A stretch of 64,000 nt of DNA from Durusdinium trenchii (taxonomy: Eukaryota; Sar; Dinophyceae; Suessiales; Symbiodiniaceae): positions 233,458-297,457 of the forward strand of contig CAXAMN010021940.1 of the NCBI GenBank assembly GCA_963970005.1. The letters run 5' to 3'. The stretch's first letter is position 1. Every line of letters starts with the position of its first letter. Below, piece after piece: positions 1-12,299 of this stretch. The position numbers and the translations under genes were made by a program. Below the pieces are notes generated by a model. That model saw only the letters and a program-made list of their open reading frames with translations. It ran no database searches and was not told where the DNA came from.

Positions 1-139
1 GCCACGGTTGTAGCTCTCAAGGGCGGAGAGCATGGCACCCCGAGTCTGACGCACAGAAGTGGCCAAAGCTTGGAAGTCGGGCACCTTGACATGGTGAAGG
101 TAGTCGATGGACCGAAGGAAGAGAGCGAAGTACTTAACA
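1..139 (-). CDS. Internal exon, unrecognised protein (partial at window edge)
   Basis: One minus-strand frame is open to the window edge and has strongly protein-like composition, including YFALFLRSIDYLHHVKVPDF and later TRGAMLSALESYNRG. The other frames are stopped or biased. An acceptor-like AG precedes the exon at about 140. The peptide looks helical and soluble. It may be a downstream exon of the SET-domain protein whose exons lie at 564-1736 on the same strand, or it may belong to the next gene. I do not recognise the family. Confidence 0.6.
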
Positions 140-563
140 CTTGCTGGAACTCACATGGAAGTGGAACATGGCCCCTTGGAAGAGCCTTTCCCTCTACAAA
201 CCATGGGGGTTTTCCACTTCGCCCCTGACCCCTGCCAATTTCACACGGTCCGGTGACTCATGCGCTTCGATCGCATCACCCCCTCGGCCGTGGAAGAGGC
301 TCTCAAAGGGAACGTCCCCAAACATCCAGGGTTAGACTGTTCGACGATGGAAACACGACAGGACTCTGATGGGTGCCCACCCGGACACTGCTCTTCCGAA
401 GGCCTTGCAAGTGCTACAAGTGGCTATTGAGTAGATCGACTGTCTTCCCTCGATCTTTCGGACCATATGCTCGAAAATGAACCCTTGGCCAACAACTGAT
501 ACTGATTGCAATTCCATCCTGCGAAGCCAAAAATAAAGGGACGGCTCCATGTGCTGCTTTCAC

Positions 564-655
564 CTCTGGCCTCGCCTGGTTCAAGACTGCCAAAGCCCTT
601 TCAGAGGCTGCCAAGGGCATTCCCAATGCCTCGAACTCGCTGAAGGATGGGTATG
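564..655 (-). CDS. Internal exon, possibly of the SET-domain gene
   Basis: A minus-strand exon runs between an acceptor-like CTGGCAG at 656 and a donor CCAGAG|GTGAAAG at 563. It encodes AYPSFSEFEALGMPLAASER and continues ALAVLNQARPE. It lies downstream of the SET-domain exons at 1255-1736 in the same direction, so it may belong to the same transcript. No motif in it proves that. Confidence 0.5.
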
Positions 656-1254
656 CTGCCAGGGCTTTCCTCGGTCACGCTGATTCGGTCAATCTGGGGG
701 GGTCAGGGCTTTCCTCGTGACGCGATCTCCCTGCGGCGGTGAACAGGTCGGAGTCCCCTACAACATGTTCAAGAAAGAAGTCGACCTGTCTCTGTTGAAT
801 CAATCACCTTGGCTGAGGCCGCGTGGGATCCGTGATGAGATGTGTGGGATCCTCACAACCAGCCTACAACAGCTCCACGATCCACAACCAGCATACCAGG
901 ACCAGGTAATCAATGGTAATCAGGTAATCAACTTCGTTGCTCATGGAAAAGACTTGAATGTGGAGAGTACACTCTGAGGACCGGGGTTAACATTGTGGAG
1001 ACCAACTGAGGGGAAGACTCACACGACAAAACAAAGCTACCCCGGGCTACCCTAACATCAAGAATGTGAAGCCCTTGAAATAATCAAAAGAGCAACGCCT
1101 CATTCTGATGGCAAAGGGTTGGACATCACATTCCAACGCGTGACATCCATCATTGTCCGTTGGGCCAACCTTTTTAGTGCACTGCATCTAAAATCTAATT
1201 ATTTGTCCCGTCCTAGCATCCTAGTCACTAGATCTGGGCAGCTCTGGCTCACAC

Positions 1255-1736
1255 CGTGGGGCAAACGATCCACCCAGCTGGGCCAACGCTGCTCTGAAGC
1301 CTCCGACCGGTTCTTCCGCCCGGACCGGTCCCAGGCGCGTCCAAAAGGAATCGCGACCCGTCTTGGCACGTTCCGCCACATGAAGCGCAAGGCGGCAGGC
1401 GTCGTCTGGACAGCCCTCGAAGCGCCTGGCGTGGGTGGGTGGGTTCCTTGGCCATTCACATGTGGATGATTCAGCCAAACAGCCCGGTCTCAGTGTTTGA
1501 ACATGTTTGCTGGAATCCTTTCTTCAGGTTCTGATAGGGCACCAAAAAAAAAACTCCAAATCCAGTTCCACCCTAGGACGCCCCTGCTCCAGCAGCTGCT
1601 CCTTGCCTTCCCTGCAGGTCTGCCGCACGGATCACGCGAGTGGAGTCGCTGGCCAAGATGACTTCGTCCTGCTGAAAGTCTTTGGTCGCGCTCAGTGCCC
1701 GCGTGCGGATGCCATTGTGCTGGGCGAGGCCCACTC
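1255..1736 (-). CDS. SET-domain protein exons (Rubisco LSMT/SETD-like)
   Basis: Two minus-strand exons. The first (1607-1736) follows a good acceptor (GTCGCCGCAG) and encodes GIRTRALSATKDFQQDEVIL. This matches the opening SET motif of Rubisco large-subunit methyltransferase-like proteins (G-x-G-L-x-A-x-x-D-I-x-x-G-E-V-I-L). The second (1255-1425, acceptor CCACGCCAG, donor CCACG|GTGTGAG) encodes LALHVAERAKTGRDSFWTRL, matching the next conserved helix of that family (L-A-L-x-L-x-x-E-x-x-x-G-x-x-S-F-W). The family consists of lysine or histidine methyltransferases acting on non-histone proteins, so the substrate cannot be named. The donor of the first exon appears to be GC. The catalytic core (the NH/Y part of SET) is not in these two exons. 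The family call is inference from two short motifs in the right order and spacing. Confidence 0.55.
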
Positions 1737-3389
1737 CTGCGGCGACGCAAGCACAAGGCTGGGCAGGTGGGCCACAAAAGTTAGAAAATTGAGCAACCAG
1801 ATGTGGCTTCATGTGGTTGCCACTGTGCCTGCCATAGGATTTGCAGGGAAGAAATGCATTTGGTTATGGTCATGCAGAGCTGAACAACGGTGGACCAACA
1901 AAAGGACTGTGGGCTCGGTGTGGGCTCAGCTTCCTGGAATTGGTCAATGTATTTAACACATAATGTCTACTCATACTGAAAACATATTACGTGGGTGAGT
2001 TTTATAAATCAACAGTCTACATTTTATAACGTAGGGTCCATGTTCACTGGCCATGTCTGTCTTGATGAACCCTTTGGTGAGCCACCTCAGCATGGTGAGT
2101 CCCGCTAGATTCACTCTCCTAGGTGGCGAGCAGCTTCATCATTCTCCGACCTCGGCTGAAATGGCCATCCACGCTGAAACACTGCATGCTATCCACTCAC
2201 ACCGCAAAGGCTCCTGCGTCAGCCACGTGCAAACTCCATGGTGGGCCAACAGGAACAACCTTTTGGTATTGTCTTGTGCTTTTGCTGCTAATCCATGGGA
2301 GCTCTTTACATGCTTTACAGCTCTTCAAAACCACGAGTGCAAAAAGAAAGGCATGGTCATGGTGTCGTGAATGGTCAAAGTCGACGTATACAGTACCCCT
2401 AGGTCTGAAGGTGTTTGGGGTGGGTTTGGAGGGTCCAAATACCTTCTGAGGAGGCTCTTGGAGGTGTAGGGTACATGAACTGAATGGCCTTGGCATGTGA
2501 ACGTTCAGATCGGCGACTCATGTGACTTCGTCCGAGGACCGGACTAGCAAACCTTCAGACCACATTGAGGTCCGAGGTCATGAGTCGTTTAAAGGCGGTT
2601 GATGACCTGGGCACACCGCCCACATGGCGTCCGCACTCGTGGAAAAGAGTTGTTTCAAAGGCGGTACAAGGCGTTTCTGGGACGAGAAACTTAGACCCCC
2701 TCCTTACCAAGCCAAACCTCCGATACTTCCAGGGCACAAGAGCTGCCAAATCGCCTGCGAGGAAGCCACTGGCATCAGTCCATGGTCAGCAGCGCGCCAT
2801 GGCTACGAATAGACATACAGAAAAACAGCAAGAACGAGGTTTGCAAACCCTTGTTTACCAACGACTTTTGCTGTCCGCATGGTTGTTGCTTGAAGACGGC
2901 CAATGGATCAAAGCCATAGTTGTTGAAAAAATGTTTTTTGGTATAAATAAATGTGTATATATATATAATATAATACAGTAAAACATAATACAATACAACA
3001 TTATAGTAATATATACTAATATACTAGTAGCGCCCTTGTTACTAGTAGAGGTGCCCCTTGCTGCTAGTAGCGAAGCCTTGCTCCGCTGCAGGTCGCCACG
3101 TGTGTCTTGATTGTGGGAATCATGGCATGCTTCGCTTCAGCACAAAACACATTGTGGCTGAGCCATGTGTGGGCGGATCTGAGTGAAGCTGATGTGAACA
3201 AATCGACGCATATCACCATGAAATACATCAAGCCTTAGTCACGTCCTAAGTGACTCACCAGGCCGAGCCTTAGTCCTAACACAAGCACTGCAAAGAAACC
3301 AGGATAGAGCGAAGGGGAAAAGCATGCAGCATGCTGCCCCCCGGTTCATGAGTCATCCTTCCGTGATTTGTAAGACTCCTTACGCAAAC
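1737..3389. other. No convincing gene
   Basis: Contains one copy of the CTTCTGAGGAGG repeat near 2405-2470. A 138-codon plus-strand ORF at 2565-2981 has ordinary-looking composition but no splice or homology support. An AT-rich stretch lies at about 2940-3030. I see no other gene. Confidence 0.4.
2405..2470. repeat. Copy of the CTTCTGAGAAGG interspersed repeat family
   Basis: The stretch GTTTGGGGTGGGTTTGGAGG followed by GTCCAAATACCTTCTGAGGA recurs nearly identically at 12325-12385. The core CTTCTGAGAAGG palindrome also occurs at 18205-18290 and 44838-44905. No coding capacity was seen. It is a short dispersed element, probably a non-autonomous DNA element. Confidence 0.6.
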
Positions 3390-3630
3390 CAAGCACAAAT
3401 CGACCAGAAAGCTCCACACCGGTGGCTGGAAATCTGCAACCGGTGGGTGTGCCTGCAGGTGGCTCTTCCTCATCAACTTGTGGATCCAGGTGCTGGGTTA
3501 AACCTGAGCTTCGCGACTCGGCTATGGACGTCGGATGTGGGCCGTTTTCTTCTCGTTTTCTTCCAAACAAGGGGAAGTGCATCATGTCCTGCACTTGATC
3601 CTTGATCCCTGTGTCGAATTTGAACATGAG
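3390..3630 (-). CDS. Internal exon of an unrecognised protein
   Basis: A textbook acceptor (TTTTGTCTTTCTTTTCTTTG tract, then GGCAG) opens a minus-strand frame of about 80 codons, which ends at donor GTGCTTG|GTTTGCG. It encodes LMFKFDTGIKDQVQDMMHFP and a later acidic stretch LDPQVDEEEPPAGTP. There is no recognisable domain. The composition is soluble and partly disordered. Confidence 0.6.
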
Positions 3631-4776
3631 CTGCCCCCCCCAAAGAAAAGAAAGACAAAACGCAGCCGCACGTGGAATCGACACGGAGAGGATTGCGGTC
3701 AATCATCCTTAGCTCCAGTGTGGAGAATTAGAAAGGAACCATGGAACTCCTGTGGGAGACCGACTCGGAGAGGACGTCAATTGTCCTGACTGGTTGACAT
3801 GACATCATCCTGTCAATCTTGGACCTCACAGACTTCCCAAATCACCGACACGAGCGCACGCAGCGCACCTGGAAAGGCTCCACTGGGTCGGCCCTTCATT
3901 CGAGGACCCCCCTGGGCAGCCAATCGTCCGGGGAATCACCCATAGTATTAAAATGTATTAATATACCACATCTAACAGGTTCGACCTCCATTGTGCCTGA
4001 ACCACTGGGCTTGTGGCTGTTCTTCTCGTCGCAATCACTTTGCTCTGCATCACTTCAGGGGATTCGACTCTTGGGTCGACTGGTCCCCCACAGTACGAAG
4101 CTTTCTCACTGGGTGATCCAAGCTTGGTCGCTTGTCTACATGTGTCCAACAACACTCTTCCTTACGTATCGTTGGCTACTTTCGACGAAGCAACCCGCCA
4201 AACACGTGACGCCGCGCCGCCGAGTCGGCCTTGGTCTTTGCCTGCAAACCCAGGCTGCTGGCAGGGTGTATTCACTTCCCCACGGCCACAACCGTGCCAC
4301 TGCAGCAGGTCTCTTTTGCTTGATGATGCTTCTCATGATCATAGGTGTCATATGATGCGGGTGTTCAATGGTTTTTGAATCATGCCAGTTCCACCAACAC
4401 ACACACAGTCATGTCACATATTCCTATATGCACTGCAAATGTTCAGTCGGGACGCATGTCGGATCCCTCAGCTGGCGACATGTCGACCCTTTGGTGAATT
4501 GGCCATCAGGGGCAACCCGTTGTCACTGATTCTAGGGGCAAACCCTGAAACTCACACATGGCAATTCCATGCATCCTTCCTCCAGCGTCTTTGGGATTGT
4601 TCTGACAGGAATTATGGTTGTGGAATATGCCAAATCACCAACAAAAACAGGGTGGGGACCACTCGAAGTAGAGTAATTTGTTGGATCATGGTGAAGCCAT
4701 GATTTCTAGTACTTCGAAGTAATTAGAGTAATTATGAGTATAAAATTAGTTTGATTGCGATGGGACCCTTTTCCTC
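3631..4776. other. Stretch with open frames on both strands but no supported gene
   Basis: Between about 4000 and 4380 three frames stay open. A GTG-initiated plus frame starts AVLLVAITLLCITSG, but it is preceded by a stop with no acceptor between, so it is not a credible signal peptide. Nothing here is called. Confidence 0.35.
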
Positions 4777-4804
4777 ACCATTTCCTTCTCGCCACTCCCC
4801 CCGG

Positions 4805-5010
4805 CAGGACCGTCACCCGCCTCCGTCTGGACCTGGCGGGAGCGGGCCATGGTGCATGGGCGGTGGCGGAGCCAGTTCGGAAGACATTGAAAGCGCAAAC
4901 AGCAGAGGCTGTTAGCATACCCTTCAGCAAATACTCCAAAGGATTTGAAGGGCACCTTTTTTGGGGCGTTGATTTGCCCGGGCTTGGCTTTTGGAGATGG
5001 AGAGTGGTTG
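4805..5010 (+). CDS. Possible exon, strand uncertain
   Basis: A strong plus-strand acceptor (CCTTCTCGCCACTCCCCCCG then GCAG at about 4807) opens a frame encoding TVTRLRLDLAGAGHGAWAVA and later KYSKGFEGHLFWGVDLPGLG. The opposite strand is also open here (NAPKKVPFKSFGVFAEGY). The acceptor makes the plus strand slightly preferred. No family is recognised. Confidence 0.3.
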
Positions 5011-5372
5011 CCTGTCCCTGGTTCTAGACCCAGCTCCATGCATGTGGGTGAGGCTTCAGACTCTCGTACTTCTGTTGCCATCCACAAGGCTACCAAAGTC
5101 AACCCGTGGCTTGTACCTTCTGGGTCTTGTTTATTGGTCTTTGGTACCCTCCTGAGTCTATATAGCTACTAAGCTACTTTTTAAACATGGACCACAGTAG
5201 TGGAATGCCCTGTTCTGCTCCTATGTTCCTCTGCAAGCCAGTTGTATGGGGGGGCTCCATTTGGCTCCGGTCCTCTGGATGTAATGTCACCACAACACCA
5301 TTTGCACGTGGCTCGAATGGTCTGAATGGCGTACCTCATGTGATGTTGAAGGCGAGGCTGTAACATTGATCA

Positions 5373-5467
5373 CAGTGGTTTCAAACCCAAGATGTCCTTA
5401 GGTCCTTCACATGGAGCCATATATTCGCCGAACTTGGGGGGTTGCGCAATCTACTCTGAAACCACTG
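5373..5467. mobile_element. Small hairpin element (MITE-like) with CAGTGGTTTCA ends
   Basis: A 95-bp segment starts with CAGTGGTTTCA and ends with TGAAACCACTG, a perfect 11-bp terminal inverted repeat. The end sequence CTACTCTGAAACCACTGTAC recurs at about 61568-61590, so the family is dispersed. No coding capacity and no clear target duplication. Confidence 0.5.
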
Positions 5468-6640
5468 TACATTTGTAAACACAGTTGTACACGCATGGTC
5501 GTTCAAATCTTGCCCGCAGAAAGTGTACCACATTGATGGCCCATGGAACGAAAGCCTCTACCCGCAACTTACTAAAAAGGTCTAAAAAGCTGTATGTGCA
5601 AAATACTGATGGTTGTCCTGATCACAGAATATAATCTGTCCCAAACTTCTGCATTCAAGGTTTCTCCGTGTTCAAGGTTTCTCCGTGTTCAATCTACTTC
5701 ACTGATGATGCCCCTTTTTAGCACCACGTCTAAGCAACACCAACAAACCAAAACTCCAGAACTCTCATGGATGTTCAAAGTACCATGAGTCTCTATGTAG
5801 CCAAATAATTACGATCTACCAGTCTGATCTCTTTCTTGTGTTTTTTTGGCAAACCACCCGCACAACCGCCCTTGTCGCCGGTCGACGCCGGTCGACGCCT
5901 GCGCCGCCTTTGGGAGAGGTCCTACCTTCGGCCCGGCGAGTTCCAGGTCCGGTTCCAGTCTGGCGGGCACCTGTGGCGGTGTCGGATTGGTAGGTCTACA
6001 CTCCGAGCTGGAAGTGGACCACCAATTCCGTTGAGTAGGTTTCTTTGGGACGAAGAAGCGGCTTAGCTGGGAGTCTCAGTCTCCTCTCCCTCTAACTTTA
6101 CCTATTCGATCCAGACTCCAAGATTGAGTCGACGTACTGTCCTACGCACGTAAGGCATTCTCGGACTAGTACTGTAACCCCCCCAAGCCTCAAAACAAGG
6201 GCAAATCACCTATGGGAGGGCTACATGCCTAATGCAACAGTTCACCCGTGAAGCTCACCAAGTCCACTGCGTAGTCTGCTGGGTGGTAAAGAATCTGAGC
6301 CACCAAATGGACAAAAAAAAACAATCTGTGGGTGTAGTGCAGATCGGAATCTTGGACAAAGTCAATCGAACAATGGATCAGCCTGCCCCTTCAGCTACTA
6401 ACAGAAGCAAATTAGCCTAGTTTTTACAGAGATTTCTTGGAGACAATGCAGGCCCTCCATCTGGCCACATCTGGCACTCCGGTGCTGTTCTTCCAACGCT
6501 CTTTCCGCCCAGCAGGGCCTCTCTTCAACTCCCCCCCTAGCCGCGGCTCGCCCCGCGGGTCGCCTGGGCGAGAGCCTTGCAGGTGGTGCGACACCAATCC
6601 AGGCTACACGAAGTCGTCATGGAAGTGGAGCTCACCATCA
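5468..6640. other. No firm gene; one possible plus exon
   Basis: A GC-rich patch at about 5925-5988 could be a plus-strand exon (acceptor TTGGGAG, donor GATTG|GTAGGT) encoding SYLRPGEFQVRFQSGGHLWR. The minus strand is open as well. The remainder is AT-richer and featureless. Confidence 0.3.
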
Positions 6641-6725
6641 CCCCAGACACTCCATGGGACTGCCATATATGCTTACATGGGGTTGGTGCCAGGGGGGTCT
6701 GTCTGGGGCGGCAGTCCTATGGAGC
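6641..6725. mobile_element. Degenerate copy of the CCCAGACGCTCCATG hairpin family
   Basis: Starts CCCAGACACTCCATGGGACT and continues GCCATATATGC, then TTGGTGCCAG and GGCGGCAGTCCTATGG. The same order of blocks occurs at 49702-49805, so both are copies of one short element. The right arm here is incomplete. Confidence 0.55.
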
Positions 6726-8716
6726 TCACCACCTCTTTGATGTTCGGATATCGACAACCCCCATCGCTGCCACGTCACTCATGTAACTGGTGGACACAAC
6801 AGAATAACTGTATACATGATGCACATCTCCTTTTGAAGAGTCTGATGTTTGGAGGCTTTTCAATCTTGTTGCTCCAAGCAAAAGCCACCGCCACCGGCCA
6901 GGCTGCCCAGGTGTAACATGAGCCCACAACATCTTAGGGATGTGTTCGGTGCTTCCAGAATCTTAAGCCTGCCAAAAACAACTCACGGGGGAGCCGGCAA
7001 AGGTCAAACAAGGAAAGGTTCAGAACTTGAGTTGACACAAAGCCTCTGCCCAAACTATCTAGAGTTTCGTTGGGGGCTACATGGACCCCACTCAGTCACC
7101 TGCAGCAATGCTGCCAGTCCTGCCTTGAGCCTCATCCTTCTCGGTCCTGGGACTTGGACTTGGAACGGGGTGTCGTCAGTGTCATCTCTGGAGCGGACGG
7201 CAATCGCAAGACCAAGCGGACTCGTTCGCAGGCCGCGAACGGCAGGTGTTCAGCCCCGCACCGTCTGCCCAAGCCGGGCCTGTTGGGCTTGGACTCTGGG
7301 AGGCTCACCTGGGCCGTAGGAAGTCCGGAAGTCCGTGCTCGACGTGTACACGAACACATGCCAAAAGCATGCCCAAACAAGCTTCCCTCTGGTTTGTGTG
7401 TGATAATGTCTGCTCCAGCAAAACATTGAAACACAACCCATCGCACACCACTGATCGTTTGGTTCACTGGTCGTTTGGTTCCTTTAAAAAATCCAAAGGC
7501 CAAACCCACAGAAGCAGCAACACAGCATCAGCGTCCTCGTTCGATTCAAGACTCGCTCTTCCACCAAGGGGCACTTTTGTTCCGCTTGGGCGCCTCCACA
7601 AAGGCACCATCACCTCGATCTCCCCAATGGCCCACGGTCACGTCGCGTCGCGTCACGTCACGTCACGTATGTATGGCACCCCCGAGCAATATCAGAATTC
7701 AAATATCTATATTTTCATATAATCTCCTCTTCTTTCACCTGTTCATCTGTAGTAGGGAACTCCCAAGGGGGCCCAGTTTGGTCATGAAAGCACGTGAGAA
7801 TATTGATGGCTCTGCTGATACGCAACTCGGAGATTAGATCAAAGTGTCCGCGACAATGACGCGTCTGCTCAAGCTTCCCCACCACTCTGGGCACGCCTCA
7901 GCATAAGCGACCCGCCAAACCTTGTTTTGACGCATTGGGACGTGACAGGACTGCAGGAAACACTTCCTTTTCTTTAGAAACATGTGTCACATGCAGCCGT
8001 ACTCGCCGTACTCTTTTTTGAGCATGGCTAGCGGCTAATAGGACTTGGAATTGTTGCAAATCGAATGGAGAAATGGCGTGAGGCGACCCCATGACAACTC
8101 AGAAGTCCATCCAGTTTTATCAAGTGGCCACCGCGTTCAGCATCAAATGGTGTGTTGCCTGGGGTGCAACTTGCCAACATCCAGCCGACCGATCTGCAGA
8201 AAACTGCATGTTGCTTTCTCCAAGCCACGCCGTGCTGGCCAGGCTTTCTTCTGCACCTGGCAGTCGGCTGTCCCAATCATGGAGGGACCCTGAACATGGA
8301 AGGCGGGAAATGTTCTCAAACCTGGAAGGTGCAAAAGACTCAGCGTCACAAATTGGTTTCAACGCCGGAGAAAGGCTCCTCCTTATCACATTGACCTAGG
8401 ATAAGTAAAGATCAAATGAAGTTGGAAAAGCTGACGGAGAAAGCGACAGTCAAATAGAATCAGCCAAACGGTACAACCTGGTTCAGAATCGAAGCACACG
8501 CGTACAAGGCCCAAAGCAAACAAACAAATGTGTTTATTTGTAAGGTACCTGATGGTACATGGTTTTCCTACATGTCCAAGATCTTCCTTCCTTTCCTTTT
8601 TGTGCTTTGATGCTTTTGACCATCTGTGACCCTCTTCCCGAAGCCCAACATGAGCGGTCCGTCTCCTGCTGTGTGGCGGTCTCCGTCTCTGCGCCTTCCA
8701 CGGGCGGCGGGTTCAC
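6726..8716. other. Mixed stretch, GC-rich open patches but no firm gene
   Basis: At 7130-7330 several frames on both strands are open. A plus exon (donor GGCAG|GTGTTC) with NRKTKRTRSQAANGR and a minus exon with EPPRVQAQQARLGQT are both possible. A weak minus exon (QKKAWPARRGLEKATC) may lie near 8205-8255. None is called. Confidence 0.3.
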
Positions 8717-8790
8717 CTTCGTCACGCGGCCCGGGGGGCGACGTGGGCCTCGGTGCCGTGGAAGCCCGCGTGCGTCACAGCGGTCCGGGA
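8717..8790 (-). CDS. Possible short exon
   Basis: Minus-strand acceptor GGGGACTTCAG and donor ACGAAG|GTGAAC bracket 74 GC-rich bases. In the open frame they encode PDRCDARGLPRHRGPRRPPG. The arginine/proline richness could equally reflect base composition, so support is weak. Confidence 0.3.
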
Positions 8791-10134
8791 CTGAAGTCCC
8801 CGTATGAACCACACATCAAAAAAGACATCACCTTCAAAAGGATGGAGCAGAATCGACAACATTGATCAACTCCCCCAAGTTAAGGGGGTCTGTTACACTC
8901 TACTCACGGCTCTTTTCTCAGTTTGTGTCAGTTCCTTTCAGAGGGGCACCGTCATGCATAGAATTATTTAAGGTTGGAGATCCATGTCGTGGTGATACCG
9001 ATACCACTTTGTTTGGCAAGCTTTGACCATCTATATACTCTGAAGTTGCTGCAACTGCGAACTAAGAAAATCTGTTTGATGAATTAGGAACCCCTGGCAT
9101 CCCCTAGCACACAATGTCAAAAAGCAACCTCAGAAACTTGTGTGCAAATGAGAAGTATATAGCCTGACTTGTTGCATTAATGGCCGCAACAGGGCCAAGA
9201 CCCATTTACAAGCTATTCAAATGCGCCAACAATCAAACCCACTCTTGCCGAAGTGCCTTCCTCACCAACTGCACGCCATGCTGACGCCCCATGAGCGGGA
9301 CAACGGGAGCCTCTTTTTCTTGCAGCATCGATCACTTCACAAATGGCCTAAGCGTGAAAAACCCATGAGAGCCACGATCACTGCAAAGAGGTTCGTGAAG
9401 AAAACAATGGCCACCTCAGTGGGAACACGCCAACCATCAGCCCGGAACGTGGGAGAACGAACCCGGGCCGTTTTGATCGGTTTTCGGGTCGGACCCTGGG
9501 TACTAAGAGAAGCCCCGAAGCCCAGTGTGCAACGTACCTCCGAAAACTGGCAAATACTTACATCTTTGAAGACCAAAACAGTCCAGAACTATTCAACACC
9601 CCAAAAATCCAGTGTCTAATCACATTTCGTCACCATTCTACAGCACCAAGGTGGAACACCCCCTATGTCGAAAGTTCCTTAGAGCGGTGACCTGTCTAAT
9701 GCAAAAATCTTCTCATGATTGAGATGAATCGAAGAAACCAGGGTTGTGGCAGGCGATTGGGCCTAGGACAGCCGCTGTCACCCAGATCTCGGTCAAAAGG
9801 TGTTTCGATCCAGAGGCCTCGACTGAAATGAGATAGAGATGCTGGGCCGTAGCAACCTGGATTCGATGGAGGCCGTAGCAACAGTCCGGACAGTTCCGGT
9901 TGAACCATGGCTCTGACTGTGAATCAAGTTGTGTCAAACACTGCATTCCTCAGAGTTGCTCAACCCATGAGGAAAGGCGACCAACAGGCTTACATCTAGT
10001 CCACATACTGCGTCACATACTTCGTGGCATGCACCCCGAAATCTACATGGAAGCGATCAAAATCAAGTGATACTTTCCGCGAGTGGACAGCAGGTTGCAT
10101 GCAACCGCCCATGAAAGGGGCCCAACAGATTAAC
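8791..10134. other. No firm gene; possible membrane tail at 9337-9460
   Basis: A minus-strand frame ending at a stop at about 9337 encodes EVAIVFFTNLFAVIVALMGF, a hydrophobic stretch of membrane-helix length. It could be the C-terminus of a membrane protein, but splice support is weak. The rest is featureless. Confidence 0.3.
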
Positions 10135-11034
10135 CATTCAGGCTCAGCTCTCATGGTTGTGGACCACCAGCGGTCAAGCGAAGGTAGAACGTTCACACCA
10201 GTCAGCCCCTTCTGGAGACTCCCAGGGTGCGGAATCTCATGGATTGCAAGGGCTGTGAAACCACACCAAGAGCCTGGAACTCCTAAACTGAACAAGCCCC
10301 ACGCTACTTACTGGTCTACAGGGCCTCTTTGCCCCTGAGACCCTCCCGTCACCGACTGAGCCACACATCTGCAGCTTTCTCACCTTCGCAGATCCGTTCG
10401 CAGCCTGCCTTGGTGTTGATCATCGCCAACGGATCTTGCGCCCAAACAAAGAAGAGCGGATGCTTGGCCTCATCCAGTCGACGGGTCTCTGGCGGCCAAG
10501 AGACATGGAGCCGTATGTATGCGCCCCAACATCATTCTGACCTTCCACTCATGAGACACGGTGGATGAGCACCTCACGTGAGACATCGTATGGTAGTGGG
10601 GCATCTGGCCTTCAAATGATAAGCCGCTTCGGCTTGTTGCACCGCCGCCTGAAAGGACACCTGCTTCTCCTGTGGGTGCAGCTGCAACGCAAACAGAGCT
10701 GCCGAGGGGGCGTACACATCGGTCACAAACGGGTTTCCTTTCTTCGGTTTGGTGCACCAGGACTTGGGTGACGTGCAAATCGTGAATGTTCCACCACTTA
10801 AGCGGCCAAAAGACAACAGCAATATTCCGAGAGCGTCACTGTAAATATCTGTAAACCAAACAAAGACTTAGATTATAGGAACTGATTTCATCTTATTTGC
10901 TGATCGCCTGAGGTTCCGGTGAACATCCTCCAGGTTCGTGAACCCGATCGCCCGTGCGTTCACACGGGTCCCGCGACAGTCTTCCAGCCTGTTCCATGTA
11001 CCGCAGCCCCGAGCGCGCGTGGAGATTCGCAAAC
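10135..11034 (-). CDS. Multi-exon gene of unknown function
   Basis: Four minus-strand exons can be read. 10966-11034 (acceptor AGCGCTCCAG, donor GGGACCC|GTGTGA) encodes FANLHARSGLRYMEQAGRLS. 10661-10762 (acceptor CACCCAAG, donor GAAGCAG|GTGTCC) encodes KPKKGNPFVTDVYAPSAALF. 10384-10488 (acceptor TTGGCCGCCAG, donor TGCGAAG|GTGAGA) encodes RLDEAKHPLFFVWAQDPLAM. 10135-10282 (acceptor TTCAGTTTAG, donor GAATG|GTTAATC) encodes HEIPHPGSLQKGLTGVNVLP. The third exon is the best supported. The second may extend further, since its frame stays open to 10575. Order and strand suit one transcript, but no start or stop was fixed and no domain is recognised. Confidence 0.6.
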
Positions 11035-12299
11035 CTGGAGCGCTTGGGCCGTGCTGGGCCACCAGGGTGGGCCAAACAAGGACACCTTCCAACATGTGGG
11101 ACCTTCTGTCAAGCCATCTGTCAGATCTGTCAGGTCCATATACACTTTTCTAGGCTAATCGTTGGAGCCATTTGTGGGGTTCCATGTGGAGGACATACCG
11201 GACATGTGAACGGCTGCCAATGATGGTCTAAGGAAGGCGAAACATGCCGCGACCGTTCCGATCGTTCCGCGATGTTCTGCGTCTCCACGTCCCACTGAGT
11301 GGCCCCGGCTCGCCACATCGGAAGTGTCCCTCACTGCAGCAGTTGGTTCCCACAGCCCAGAAGTCATAGGACCTCGGTGCAGGTGACGCCGCGTGGCTCC
11401 ACAACCTTCGTGAAGCAAACGGACAGGCTGGGGGTCATGGTGAATCTACTGCACAGCCGACAGGGATTGCAAAGCCCTCTTCATACCTAGAAGCACCTGG
11501 GGCAAAAGAATGTCCGCCTCAGTCCGATTTGCCCGGGGGGGATTCGCGGATTTAGGGGAAATCCACGCCAGGTAGGAGTTTCCGCGGCCAGCAAGGAATT
11601 GTTAAGATTCATAATGATTCTACATTGCGGGAAGTTATCCTGGACCAACTTCACTCCTACTATATCCTATTGTTACCATTCATGCTGGTGTGGGCTAGGC
11701 CGTGTCTTCCGCTGCGATGCAAACTGGAGTCCAAACGCAAGCTCTTCGTCTCCGTTGACGATGGGGGGCGATGCAATACCTGAGCCATGTGTGGATCCTG
11801 ATATATAAGTATGGATGCTGTAGCTATGTAGATGGGACAAGAATGTTGTAAGTGTGGTCCCCTTTCACGCTTACCGGGACAGACTTGTTCTTGAGGTGAA
11901 TGATCAAACAAGGAACCCTACCATCTTTGTCAAGGCCGCACACGTTTCAAGCCGCAGCAGCCTCCAAAGAACACCCGTATGAAGTTTTATTGCATTGAAA
12001 CATGTTTAAACCATGCACCCCTAGTTCACAACCCCCAACTCAAACAAATCATCAGCACCTGAAACAGCCCATCTGAGCTAAAAGAAACCCGATGTCGCTT
12101 GGACTGACCATGACCTAAGAGCATCACTCAGTCTGAAAAGGGTCACTTCCCAAAAAACAAACTCAAAAGCATCCAGATGGGTCACTCCTCGAAGTTGTGA
12201 AAGCTCATCGACCTTAGTGGACGCGCGCGCGCGGTGCGTTGGTCGCCACGCTGGCCACGATTCCGCACGGCGTGAGACAGATGGCCTCCGTTGCTATTT
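11035..12299. other. No gene called
   Basis: 11160-11420 has long minus-strand frames (one with CPVCPP) but no agreeing splice sites. The rest is unremarkable sequence. Confidence 0.3.

Noticed and set aside
3819-4355. 178-codon plus-strand ORF
   Set aside because: Long but biased composition, competing open frames on the other strand and no splice support.
4013-4378. Signal-peptide-like ORF starting AVLLVAITLLCITSG
   Set aside because: The first codon is GTG, a stop lies just upstream, and no acceptor occurs between them.
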